Source: Faecalibacter sp. LW9
GTDB taxonomy: Bacteria > Bacteroidota > Bacteroidia > Flavobacteriales > Weeksellaceae
DNA length: 64,000 bases
Reading direction: 5' to 3'
Assembly (NCBI RefSeq): GCF_034661295.1
Contig: NZ_CP141062.1
Coordinates: 558,001-622,000 of the forward strand
Of this stretch, positions 23,019-31,063 are shown in pieces. Each line of letters begins with the position of its first letter. Position 1 is the first letter of the stretch. The position numbers and the translations under genes are program-made. The notes below the pieces were generated by a model. It did no database searches, was not told where the DNA came from, and was given only the letters and a program-made list of their open reading frames with translations.

Positions 23019-24593
23019 TTAATATTTAGCTGTTGTATCTGCTACCACTTGGTTTAATGTAGCGATGATAGCATCATCCCATTTACCTTTACGGATAGTT
23101 TCTAAAGTATCAGCGTATTTGTTTCTTAATAATTCAACAAAGTCAGCTTGCCACTCTTTTACTTTTTCAGTAGGAACATTTTTCAATAAACCATTTGTTC
23201 CTGCGAAAATTACAGCAACTTGCTCTTCTACTGGCATTGGAGAGTTCACTCCTTGCTTTAAGATTTCCACGTTACGAACACCTTTTCCGATAACCGCCAT
23301 TGTAGCAGCATCTAAGTCAGATGAGAATTTCGCGAACGCTTCTAACTCACGGTATTGAGCTTGGTCTAATTTTAATGTACCAGATACTTTTTTCATTGGT
23401 TTAGTTTGTGCAGAACCACCAACACGAGATACAGAGATACCTACGTTGATCGCTGGACGAACCCCTGAGTTGAATAAATCTGACTCTAAGAAGATCTGAC
23501 CATCTGTAATCGAAATTACGTTTGTTGGGATATATGCAGAAACGTCACCTGCTTGAGTTTCGATGATTGGTAAAGCAGTTAATGAACCACCACCTTTCAC
23601 GATACCTTTCATTGATTCTGGTAAATCATTCATTTGAGATGCAATTGTATCATCAGCGATGATTTTAGCTGCACGCTCTAATAAACGAGAGTGTAAGTAG
23701 AAAACGTCACCAGGGTATGCCTCACGTCCTGGAGGACGACGTAATAATAATGACACCTCACGGTATGCTACCGCTTGTTTTGATAAATCATCATAAACGA
23801 TTAACGCTGGACGACCTGAGTCACGGAAGTACTCTCCGATTGCAGCACCTGACATTGGAGCATATACTTGCATTGGAGCTGGATCTGATGCATTAGCAGC
23901 AACTACTACTGTATATTTATCAGCACCGTGATCTTGTAATGTTTTCATGATTCCTGCAACTGTAGAACCTTTTTGTCCAACAGCAACATAAATACAGTAA
24001 ACTGGTTCCCCTCTATCGTAGAATTCTTTTTGATTTAAGATTGCATCAATAGCAACAGAAGTTTTACCTGTTTGACGGTCACCAATGATTAACTCACGTT
24101 GACCACGACCAACTGGAATCATCGCGTCGATAGAAACGATACCTGTTTGTAACGGCTCGTTTACTGGCTGACGGTAGATAACCCCTGGAGCTTTACGCTC
24201 GATTGGCATTTCATATAATTGACCTTCGATTGGACCTTTCCCATCGATAGGATTTCCTAACATATCTACTACACGTCCTAACATTCCTTCACCTACGTTG
24301 ATAGAAGCAATTTTATTAGTACGTTTTACAGTATCACCTTCTTTGATTCCTGTAGATTTTCCGAAAAGTACAATACCTACGTTATCTTCTTCTAAGTTTT
24401 GTACCATTCCCTCTAATCCATTAGAGAACTCTACTAACTCACCGTATTGAGCATTATCTAACCCATAAACGCGAGCAATACCATCCCCAACACTTAGAAC
24501 GGTTCCTACTTCTGCTAATTCAACTGCTGAATCGAAGCTAGAAAGTTGTTGTTTTAAAATAGCTGAAACTTCAGCTGGATTTATTTCTGGCAT
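23019..24593 (-). CDS. atpA: F1Fo-ATP synthase alpha subunit
   Basis: The 524-residue regulatory nucleotide-binding subunit of F1 carries the Walker A motif GDRQTGKTS at 171-179. The Walker B region [12 protein letters not shown] lies near 265 and the arginine-finger segment [11 protein letters not shown] near 375-385. The signature [14 protein letters not shown] is intact. It forms the alpha3beta3 hexamer with AtpD, whose gene lies outside the window. It lies 11 bp after atpH. The length is slightly above the roughly 510 typical, because of a few inserted residues near the C-terminus. Confidence 0.97.
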   Translation of the reverse strand: MPEINPAEVSAILKQQLSSFDSAVELAEVGTVLSVGDGIARVYGLDNAQYGELVEFSNGLEGMVQNLEEDNVGIVLFGKSTGIKEGDTVKRTNKIASINVGEGMLGRVVDMLGNPIDGKGPIEGQLYEMPIERKAPGVIYRQPVNEPLQTGIVSIDAMIPVGRGQRELIIGDRQTGKTSVAIDAILNQKEFYDRGEPVYCIYVAVGQKGSTVAGIMKTLQDHGADKYTVVVAANASDPAPMQVYAPMSGAAIGEYFRDSGRPALIVYDDLSKQAVAYREVSLLLRRPPGREAYPGDVFYLHSRLLERAAKIIADDTIASQMNDLPESMKGIVKGGGSLTALPIIETQAGDVSAYIPTNVISITDGQIFLESDLFNSGVRPAINVGISVSRVGGSAQTKPMKKVSGTLKLDQAQYRELEAFAKFSSDLDAATMAVIGKGVRNVEILKQGVNSPMPVEEQVAVIFAGTNGLLKNVPTEKVKEWQADFVELLRNKYADTLETIRKGKWDDAIIATLNQVVADTTAKY

Positions 24594-24604
24594 CTTTGAA
24601 ATAT

Positions 24605-25165
24605 TTAATATTTAGGAATGTAATCGTTATTTAAAAATTCTTTTTTAAGTGAAGCTAATCTCGATTTGATTGATGAATCGATTTGTGTGTTTCCAACTTT
24701 TAAGACAAATCCTCCAATTAAAGAAGGGTCTACTTTGTTAACCACTTTCACTTGTGCATTTGCATCTAAACCTTCTTTGGCTTTTGCTACAATTTTATCA
24801 ACCGCTGGTTGATCTAACTCAACTGCTGAAGTAATTTCTGCAATAACGATATTATTGATGACATCGTAAATTGTAATAAATTGCTCGGCAATTTTAGTTA
24901 AGATATTTTCTCTTCCTTGTCTTACAACTAATGAAATGAATGTTTGAGAAGTTTTAGAGAAGCTAGCAAAAATTTGTGCTAATGTTGCTTCTTTCGTTTT
25001 AGCGTCTAAGATTGGAGAGTTTAAGAATATTCTTAAATCATCACTTTCTTTTACGATTTTAACAACTTCATTCATCTCAGCATAGACAAGATCAGTTTGA
25101 TTCGCTTCTAATGCGTATTGCATCAAACCTTTTGCATATCTATTTGCTGCTCTGAATCCTGCCAT
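24605..25165 (-). CDS. atpH: F1Fo-ATP synthase delta subunit
   Basis: The 186-residue protein forms the top of the peripheral stalk, linking F1 alpha subunits to subunit b. The N-terminal helical domain opens [14 protein letters not shown], typical of OSCP/delta. The C-terminal signature [20 protein letters not shown] near 151-170 is diagnostic. It starts 2 bp from the atpF stop, indicating coupled translation. Length is normal. Confidence 0.94.
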   Translation of the reverse strand: MAGFRAANRYAKGLMQYALEANQTDLVYAEMNEVVKIVKESDDLRIFLNSPILDAKTKEATLAQIFASFSKTSQTFISLVVRQGRENILTKIAEQFITIYDVINNIVIAEITSAVELDQPAVDKIVAKAKEGLDANAQVKVVNKVDPSLIGGFVLKVGNTQIDSSIKSRLASLKKEFLNNDYIPKY

Positions 25166-25167
25166 TA

Positions 25168-25662
25168 TTAGTTGAATTTAACTTGATCAATAACTTCGTT
25201 TACTAAAGCTTCTTGAGCAGTTTTATCTGCTAATTCTTTAGTTAAGATTTTCTCAGCAATCTCAATTGATAATTGACCTACTTGATTTTTGATATCAGCC
25301 ATTGCAGCAGCTTTCTCATTTGAGATGGCAGCTTTAGCAGATTCGATTAAACGGTCAGCTTCTGATTGAGCAGTGTTCTTCGCTTCGTTAACGATTTTAT
25401 CTTTCATTTCACGAGCTTCTTTTAAGATTGCATCACGCTCAATTTTAGCTTCTTTGATTAATCTTTCGTTTTCTGCGTTTAATGCTACTAATTTTTCTTC
25501 TGCTTTCTTAGCTGCATTTAAAGCATCTTCGATAGATTTTTCTCTTTCTTGAACTGCAGATAAGATTGGTTTCCAAGCTACAGATCTTAAAATCACTAAT
25601 AAGATGATAAAAACAATCGCCGTCCAAAATATAAGACCAACCGAAGGAGTGATTAAATCCAT
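25168..25662 (-). CDS. atpF: F1Fo-ATP synthase subunit b
   Basis: The 164-residue protein has one N-terminal membrane helix (about 9-28, LIFWTAIVFIILLVILR) and a long charged coiled coil rich in Ala, Glu and Lys (about 40-150). This is the standard form of the peripheral-stalk b subunit, which works as a dimer. The position between atpE and atpH is canonical. The ATG at 25660-25662 gives the expected short periplasmic start MDLITPSVG. Confidence 0.94.
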   Translation of the reverse strand: MDLITPSVGLIFWTAIVFIILLVILRSVAWKPILSAVQEREKSIEDALNAAKKAEEKLVALNAENERLIKEAKIERDAILKEAREMKDKIVNEAKNTAQSEADRLIESAKAAISNEKAAAMADIKNQVGQLSIEIAEKILTKELADKTAQEALVNEVIDQVKFN

Positions 25663-25712
25663 TTGTATGTTTTATTTGATATTTAAAATTTACTTTAATT
25701 TTTTAATAAGAA

Positions 25713-25745
25713 TTAGCTCCTATAACCAACCGTTACGGGAGCTAA
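25713..25745 (-). other. Stem-loop between atpE and atpF
   Basis: TTAGCTCC and GGAGCTAA pair over 8 bp with a 17-base loop, just downstream of the atpE stop. No T run follows, so it is not a good terminator. An RNA-stabilising or processing structure is the more likely role, since subunit c is needed in roughly tenfold excess. Confidence 0.6.
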
Positions 25746-25760
25746 ATCTGTGTCAAATTC

Positions 25761-25976
25761 TTATCCGTTACCTAATAACGCAACTACGATTCCGAATAAA
25801 CCAGCACCCTCGATTAAGGCTGCAGCGATAATCATAGCTGTTTGAATTTTTGAAGCTGCTTCTGGCTGACGAGCGATACCTTCCATAGCTGAAGAACCGA
25901 TTTTACCGATTCCGAAACCTACTCCTAATACTGCTAATCCAGCTCCTAAAGCTGCAATACTTCCTGAAATTGCCAT
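25761..25976 (-). CDS. atpE: F1Fo-ATP synthase subunit c
   Basis: The 71-residue proteolipid consists of two transmembrane helices joined by the polar loop ARQPEA. The ion-carrying Glu lies in [13 protein letters not shown] in helix 2. The residues that coordinate Na+ in Ilyobacter-type rings (Gln in helix 1; Ser-Thr and Tyr after the Glu) are Ile, Gly-Ala and Phe here, so the ring should carry protons. The gene is too short for a signal and starts at the canonical Met. Confidence 0.95.
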   Translation of the reverse strand: MAISGSIAALGAGLAVLGVGFGIGKIGSSAMEGIARQPEAASKIQTAMIIAAALIEGAGLFGIVVALLGNG

Positions 25977-26042
25977 AATAATATGATTTAGATATATTAA
26001 AAAATTATTTTATACTTATTTGTTCTTGTTGTAATTTACTGC

Positions 26043-27188
26043 TTAGTGTGCATCGTGGTGTTCGTGTTCTGCAGTTGCAGTACCGATGAATAATGCCACT
26101 AACATTGTAAATACGAATGCTTGTAATACCGCTACTAATAACTCTAAACAGTAGATAAATAATGCTAATGGTAATGAACCACCGGCCATAAATTCTGTTT
26201 GGAAGATAAAAATTAACGAGATTAACGACATAATGATGATGTGACCTGCGGTAATGTTCGCAAATAAACGCACCATTAAGGCGAATGGTTTTGTTACAAT
26301 TCCGATTAACTCGATTGGAGCTAATAAGATTTTAACTGGAACTGGTACACCTGGCATCCATAACATGTGTCCCCAGTACTCTTTGTTTCCTGAGACATTG
26401 ATCACAATTAATGCGATTAATGCTAAAACAAATGTTACGGCGATATTTCCTGTAACGTTAGCTGCTCCTGGTAATAATCCTAATAAGTTATTTACCCAGA
26501 TAAAGAAGAATAACGTTAATAAATAAGGCATGTATTTCGCATATTTTTTCTCTCCGATATTTGGAATCGCAACTTCGTCACGAATAAAGATAATTACTGG
26601 CTCTAAGAAACCTGCAATACCTTTAGGAACTAAATTTCCTTTTTTGTAGTTAGAAGCTACTGTAATAAATACTAAAACTAAGATCACGAAAGATAATAAC
26701 ATAGAAGCTACGTTTTTAGTAATCGAGAAATCTAATGGTTTAGCATTTTCTAAATGAGACTCACCTTTTTCGTCTACGTGGATATTTACAGTACCATCTG
26801 CGTCTGTTTTGTAAACTTTTTCGTGGTAAAGTAAATAGTGGTTTCCGTTGCTTTCAACAACTTGTTCTCCGTGGTGGAATTTAGATGACATGAAAACATT
26901 TAATCCGTTATCATCCCATAAAATTACTGGTAATGGAATAGAAACACTGTTCTCTCCTTCTCCCCATAAGTGCCACTCGTGTGCATCCGAAATGTGGTGC
27001 ATAATCGTTGGTACAGGATTAAAAGTAGATTCACCAGCTTTAACTTTAGCCATTTCCTCTTCTTTCGCTTGCTTATCCTTTTGTACTAATTCACTGAACG
27101 TCTTTGGTGCATCCCCATGATGGTCTGCTGCATGAGCAAAACCAAATGTGAACAACATTAAAAACGTTAATAACGCTGAAAATTTCAT
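26043..27188 (-). CDS. atpB: F1Fo-ATP synthase subunit a with long N-terminal extension
   Basis: The 381-residue protein has the essential stator arginine at 307 in FALMVRLFANITAGH and C-terminal membrane helices forming the proton half-channels. The first 150 residues are unusual beside the roughly 270-residue E. coli protein. They contain an apparent signal peptide (cleavage near AHA|AD at 20), a charged segment (33-52) and a His-rich extracytoplasmic part (HH at 64-65 and 105-106, DAHEWHLW). Such extensions are common in Bacteroidota. The C-terminal tail EHEHHDAH is also His-rich. It is third in the operon. Confidence 0.93.
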   Translation of the reverse strand: MKFSALLTFLMLFTFGFAHAADHHGDAPKTFSELVQKDKQAKEEEMAKVKAGESTFNPVPTIMHHISDAHEWHLWGEGENSVSIPLPVILWDDNGLNVFMSSKFHHGEQVVESNGNHYLLYHEKVYKTDADGTVNIHVDEKGESHLENAKPLDFSITKNVASMLLSFVILVLVFITVASNYKKGNLVPKGIAGFLEPVIIFIRDEVAIPNIGEKKYAKYMPYLLTLFFFIWVNNLLGLLPGAANVTGNIAVTFVLALIALIVINVSGNKEYWGHMLWMPGVPVPVKILLAPIELIGIVTKPFALMVRLFANITAGHIIIMSLISLIFIFQTEFMAGGSLPLALFIYCLELLVAVLQAFVFTMLVALFIGTATAEHEHHDAH

Positions 27189-27266
27189 GTATAATTCCTT
27201 TGTATCTAAATTGCGTGCAAAATTATAGTAAATTAACCACTTACCAAAGCGTAATGCTAAAAATCA

Positions 27267-27647
27267 TTAAAACTTTTTTAAGTCAAGTTTTATCAGACGT
27301 AAAAACACTAAAACTTCGATGAGCAAAATTACGAAATAAGCCAATACCAAATGCAAAACATTTGATTTAATTTGTTCATTTACAATCATCAGCGCCAAAA
27401 CAATCGCCATTTTAGCAACCATCCCTCCCATAAAAGTAAATCCTACAAAATCAGAACTTTTCGCTTTTACGACGAAACCTACTTGTAAAATCATAAAGGT
27501 AATCAAACCCAAAATAATATACATTTTGTACACTATTGGCGGATTTTCGCTCAAATTCATTGACAACACTACTCCGTAGTGAATTCCACCCGCAAGAAGA
27601 ACACCAATTAAAAATAGTACTGCAATTTTAAAATATTCTTTTCCCAT
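27267..27647 (-). CDS. Small four-helix membrane protein in the ATP synthase operon
   Basis: The 126-residue protein has four hydrophobic segments (about 7-27, 40-62, 68-90, 98-118) and a basic C-terminus LIKLDLKKF. It lies 3 bp after atpZ and just ahead of atpB, the place held by AtpI in other bacteria. Flavobacterial genomes usually have a protein of this type here (possibly the DUF6168 family, from memory). AtpI-like help in assembling the c-ring or Mg2+ handling is inference from position only. Confidence 0.75.
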   Translation of the reverse strand: MGKEYFKIAVLFLIGVLLAGGIHYGVVLSMNLSENPPIVYKMYIILGLITFMILQVGFVVKAKSSDFVGFTFMGGMVAKMAIVLALMIVNEQIKSNVLHLVLAYFVILLIEVLVFLRLIKLDLKKF

Positions 27648-27650
27648 AAA

Positions 27651-27866
27651 TTAGTCTTTCGGCAATTGGCGAATCACCGAAAATATTCCTCCAAACACCC
27701 CTATAAGCGATAATGCTGCTGTCCAATAAGGTTGTTCCGTTTCATATTTTTCATCCAACCAATATCCTATTCCGGCAAAGATAGCAATCGTTAATGCCAT
27801 TTGAATTCCCATTCCTGAAAATTTCAAGAAATTATTTACGTTTTTTGTCTTAGGGTCTTGTTTCAT
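27651..27866 (-). CDS. AtpZ/AtpI-family small membrane protein
   Basis: The 71-residue protein starts MKQDPKTKNVNNFLKF and has two transmembrane segments, MALTIAIFAGIGYWLDEKY and YWTAALSLIGVFGGIFSVI. The GYWLDEKY turn is typical of the AtpZ/F0F1-ATPase gene 1 family, which assists Fo assembly or cation transport. A longer in-frame start at 28085 exists, but it would overlap dusB by 185 bp and encode an unlikely 73-residue leader, so the ATG at 27864-27866 is preferred. It is the first gene of the ATP synthase operon and is divergent from dusB. Confidence 0.82.
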   Translation of the reverse strand: MKQDPKTKNVNNFLKFSGMGIQMALTIAIFAGIGYWLDEKYETEQPYWTAALSLIGVFGGIFSVIRQLPKD

Positions 27867-27876
27867 AATAATTCCG

Positions 27877-27884
27877 TAATTTTG
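27877..27884 (+). promoter_or_regulatory. -7 element of dusB
   Basis: TAATTTTG matches TAnnTTTG and lies 16 bp upstream of the dusB GTG, inside the 34-bp divergent gap with atpZ. It predicts a 5' leader of only about 10 nt. Confidence 0.5.
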
Positions 27885-27900
27885 CGAAAAATTATTTCTA

Positions 27901-28899
27901 GTGGTAAAGATAGGAAACATAGAGTTACCAGACTTCCCTTTGTTACTTGCTCCGATGGAAGATGTAAGTGATCCGCCATTCCGTCGTTTATGTAAGGAAC
28001 ATGGCGCAGATCTAATGTATACGGAATTTATTTCCTCTGAAGGATTAATTCGTGACGCCATAAAAAGTCGAATGAAGTTGGACATTTTTGATTATGAAAG
28101 ACCTATTGGGATTCAAATTTTTGGTGGAGATGAAGAAGCAATGGCGATGTCTGCTAAAATTGTGGAGACTGTTGAACCTGATTTGGTAGATATTAATTTT
28201 GGGTGTCCAGTTAAAAAAGTGGTTTGTAAAGGGGCTGGTGCTGGCGTGTTAAAAGATATTGATTTAATGGTGAAATTAACCAAATCAGTTGTAGAAAGCA
28301 CACATTTACCCGTAACAGTTAAAACACGTTTAGGATGGGATCATGATTCGATTAATATTGATGAAGTGGCGCAACGCTTACAAGATATCGGAATTAAAGC
28401 ATTAGCTATTCACGGTCGTACTCGTGCACAGATGTATAAAGGTCATTCGGATTGGTCGCATATTGCTCGTGTAAAAGCAAATCCAAATATCGAAATTCCA
28501 ATTTTTGGAAATGGGGATATCGATTCACCTCAAAAAGCCGTAGAATATAAAGAAAAATATGGTGTTGATGGTGTGATGATTGGGCGTGCAGCAATTGGAT
28601 ATCCTTGGATTTTTAATCACATCAAACATTACCGTGAAACAGGAGAATTATTACCAGAACCGACCATTTTTGAACGCATGGAAGCGGCTAAAAACCACTT
28701 GAAATGGGCAATTGAATGGAAAGGAGAACGTACAGGTATTTTAGAAACGCGTATGCATTATACAAATTACTTTAAAGGAATTCCTAATTTCAAACCTTAT
28801 CGTACAAAGTTGGTCACACAAGATAATTTAGCTGACCTAGAGGCGACGTTTAACGAAATCGAAGAAGTATTTATTCCTACTTTATTAAATAGTTTGTAA
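27901..28899 (+). CDS. dusB: tRNA-dihydrouridine synthase B
   Basis: The 332-residue FMN enzyme reduces specific uridines in the tRNA D-loop with NADPH. The N-terminal TIM barrel opens LLLAPMEDVSDPPFR (14-28). DINFGCPVKKVV (98-109) carries catalytic Cys109, and GNGDI plus GVDGVMIGRAAIGYPW (phosphate-binding loop) lie further on. A C-terminal helical tRNA-binding domain starts near 245. The start codon is GTG at 27901, giving MVKIGNIELPDFP, the usual family start. Bacteroidota generally have a DusB-like enzyme, so DusB is preferred over DusA or DusC. Confidence 0.93.
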   Translation: MVKIGNIELPDFPLLLAPMEDVSDPPFRRLCKEHGADLMYTEFISSEGLIRDAIKSRMKLDIFDYERPIGIQIFGGDEEAMAMSAKIVETVEPDLVDINFGCPVKKVVCKGAGAGVLKDIDLMVKLTKSVVESTHLPVTVKTRLGWDHDSINIDEVAQRLQDIGIKALAIHGRTRAQMYKGHSDWSHIARVKANPNIEIPIFGNGDIDSPQKAVEYKEKYGVDGVMIGRAAIGYPWIFNHIKHYRETGELLPEPTIFERMEAAKNHLKWAIEWKGERTGILETRMHYTNYFKGIPNFKPYRTKLVTQDNLADLEATFNEIEEVFIPTLLNSL

Positions 28900-28925
28900 T
28901 CGATTTTAAGACTATAAAACAAATG

Positions 28926-28961
28926 GCCACTATTTATACTTTTCAGATAGTGGCTTTTTTT
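28926..28961 (+). terminator. Intrinsic terminator after dusB
   Basis: GCCACTAT and ATAGTGGC pair around a 12-base loop, followed by TTTTTTT. From here to 29272 I see no gene, only AT-rich sequence without a clear promoter or repeat. Confidence 0.9.
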
Positions 28962-29272
28962 ATGATTTAAATACCAAAAAGGTTTCCAAGGGTGATAAAT
29001 TCCTCGCCAACATACAGATGCAAGAATATGTTTTTTACGATTAAAAATATTGCATTCGTATATATTTTATGATTCACTTAAATTCTTCTTTACAAAAAGC
29101 AAATCATTGAATAATATATTATAAAATTATTCAATTCATAAATTTTATTTCACTATAAGTTCAAACATTAGAAATTAGAATATTTGTCGTTATTTCGCAA
29201 CCTTAATATAACCCCTACCATATAACCTTTAAAAATGTTTGCTATCATGATTGATTTTTGATCATCCATAAC

Positions 29273-29474
29273 ATGAAAAGTATATCATTTTATTTTCTAA
29301 TGTTCTGCAGTATACTATTGCATGCCCAGCGAATAGAAACTCCTATGGATTCAGTCCATGAATCCGAAAAAGATTTATCTCCACCTCAAAAAGAATGGTC
29401 AGTTGATTTTTCTGGTTTTGTACAAGCGGATGTTATTATCGATAACAAAAAAGCATTTTTTGTAGATGGATTTT
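29273..29474 (+). pseudogene. N-terminal fragment of an outer-membrane porin-like gene
   Basis: The ATG at 29273 opens a signal peptide (MKSISFYFLMFCSILLHAQ) followed by KEWSVDFSGFVQADVIIDNK. This is the start of the beta-barrel of a DcaP/phosphate-porin-like outer-membrane protein normally of several hundred residues. After about 66 codons the frame enters the antisense of the HAD gene's 3' end and stops at 29548. The rest of the barrel is not present nearby. This suggests a deletion whose junction is next to the HAD gene. The family assignment rests on one short motif. Confidence 0.5.
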
Positions 29475-29476
29475 TT

Positions 29477-29860
29477 TTATATGTGAATTCCGATTCCACC
29501 ACTCTCGCAAATGGGATTCGTATGCCATTCGGCATCATCATCAAATAATAAATCAAAATGATGTTCTTGATAAAATTCTAATTTATCTTCTCCATCGGTA
29601 TAAATGATTTTATTTTCGATTCCCAATTCCTTCGCATCTCTCAACAAATCTTCGTTTCTTCCTTCTAATTTAGGTTCAAGATTCATTCTTTTATAATGTT
29701 CTAAATACTGTTCATTGCTGGTACGAACCGTCAAAATCCAAACATCGTGACCTTTACGAATTAATCGCTTCGCCAACTGAAACAAAACATCATCGGTTAA
29801 CGTATCATCATAATCGAAAGCTACTTTCAATTTATAATTTCCTTCTTGATCTTTAAACAT
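29477..29860 (-). CDS. Small HAD-like hydrolase
   Basis: The 127-residue protein has HAD motif I as FDYDDTLTDD (18-27) and the motif II position as WILTVRTSN (41-49). The acidic pair in LLFDDDAEW near 109-117 fits motif IV. These describe a capless phosphatase-like domain. The substrate is unknown. It starts 11 bp after the ancestral stop of the DUF2891 gene and was probably co-transcribed with it. The C-terminus GGIGIHI ends at the edge of the porin fragment, so a small truncation cannot be excluded. Confidence 0.7.
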   Translation of the reverse strand: MFKDQEGNYKLKVAFDYDDTLTDDVLFQLAKRLIRKGHDVWILTVRTSNEQYLEHYKRMNLEPKLEGRNEDLLRDAKELGIENKIIYTDGEDKLEFYQEHHFDLLFDDDAEWHTNPICESGGIGIHI

Positions 29861-29871
29861 GATAAATTGAT

Positions 29872-30963
29872 TTAATTAAAAACTTTACCTGACAATGCAT
29901 TACGAATCTCTATATCTCTCTTAGTTTTCAATGCATACAATGCAAAAGTTCCTAACCAATGACTTCCCATATAATCGTCATTTGAAATATTATTGAACGA
30001 ATAATTAAAATGATGATCGGCTCACGTGTTTAAATAATTTAATTCTGGTAATTTATTCGCAATTTGATATAAAGCTGTTGCACGACTAAAATTTAATCCA
30101 TCCAAATGCACTAATTGCCCATCCGTACGATCAGAAACAATTCCTGGTTTTAACTCGTGTTTTTGATCAAATAATGGTGGTAAAAACGCTTTTAACCATT
30201 TTTTATATTCTTTTGTTGGTGTAATTTTCGACATCAATAGCGCTTCTTCTAAACAAGCCGACAAAAAATCAGAGCCACTTGGTTCAAATCCTAGATTACA
30301 TCCTTTATCTTTTTGATATAATCGATTCGCATTTTCGATAATCGATTGTTCAAATGCTTTATCATTTACAGATCGGGCATAATCAATGGCTAAACTCAAT
30401 CCAAAAGCAGTATTATCGTGTGTTCCGGTACGAACAGGATAAACCAATTTTGGCAAATACCCTTTATATTTTTCGACAATTAAATCACTTAATGGTTGAA
30501 GATTTTTCGCCCAGCGTTGTGCATCTGCATCTTGCCAATTGTTCAATTCCATTTGCAATTGAAGCAACCATGCCCAACCATAAGTACGTTCAAAATTTCG
30601 GTTATTTTTATCTTCAAAAAATGCTTTTTCTACCGCAACATTTTCAGCAGTAATTAATTCATTTAGCTGTTTTCTTATCACGCTATTTTTATCCAATTCA
30701 GGAAAATCTTTCATCAACTTTACGATCGACCAAAATCCGTGAACCGAAGAATGCCAATCAAAACATCCGTAAAAAATTGGTCTTAATTGTTTCGGTGTTT
30801 TCAAATCTGCATCACTTCCTAAAACATTACCTAATTTGTTGGGATATTCTATCGTCATGCAATGCGTAGGTAATTCGAAAATCTTTTGGGCTTGTTCTAT
30901 TTTCAACTCTTGTGCAAAAGCTGTCGAAGAGACTAAAGCAGATAAAAATAATAAGCCTTTCAT
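29872..30963 (-). pseudogene. DUF2891-family protein with an internal TGA
   Basis: Codons 1-313 encode a signal peptide (cleavage near TAFAQ, residue 18) and a helical DUF2891 protein with GCFDWHSSVHGFWSIVKL and FEPSGSDFLSACLEEALLM. A TGA at 30022-30024 stops translation. In the same frame the sequence continues ADHHFNYSFNN and DDYMGSHWLGTFALYALK for 49 codons to TAA at 29872-29874. That tail is typical of the family's C-terminus, so the TGA is premature. A single transition (TGG or CGA to TGA) explains it. It is either a recent pseudogene or a consensus error. The enzymatic role of DUF2891 is unknown; the alpha/alpha-barrel look suggests glycan work. Confidence 0.8.
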
Positions 30964-31001
30964 AATTGTTATTTTTACGAAGCTAATAAATTTATAAACA
31001 A

Positions 31002-31030
31002 AAAAACGACCTTATTTAGAAGTCGTTTTT
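31002..31030 (-). terminator. Intrinsic terminator of the peptide/GLPGLI operon
   Basis: AAAAACGAC and GTCGTTTTT pair around an 11-base loop, with T runs on both strands, so it may work in both directions. It lies about 35 bp past the stop of the outer-membrane protein gene. Confidence 0.85.
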
Positions 31031-31063
31031 TATGTAATACAAATTATTAAAGGGAAGATCTTT

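Noticed and set aside
27867-28085. N-terminal extension of AtpZ
   Set aside because: It is antisense to the start of dusB, lacks membrane character and is unlike the family; the ATG at 27864-27866 is the natural start.
29258-29272. TTG start for the porin fragment
   Set aside because: The ATG five codons later begins a clean signal peptide.
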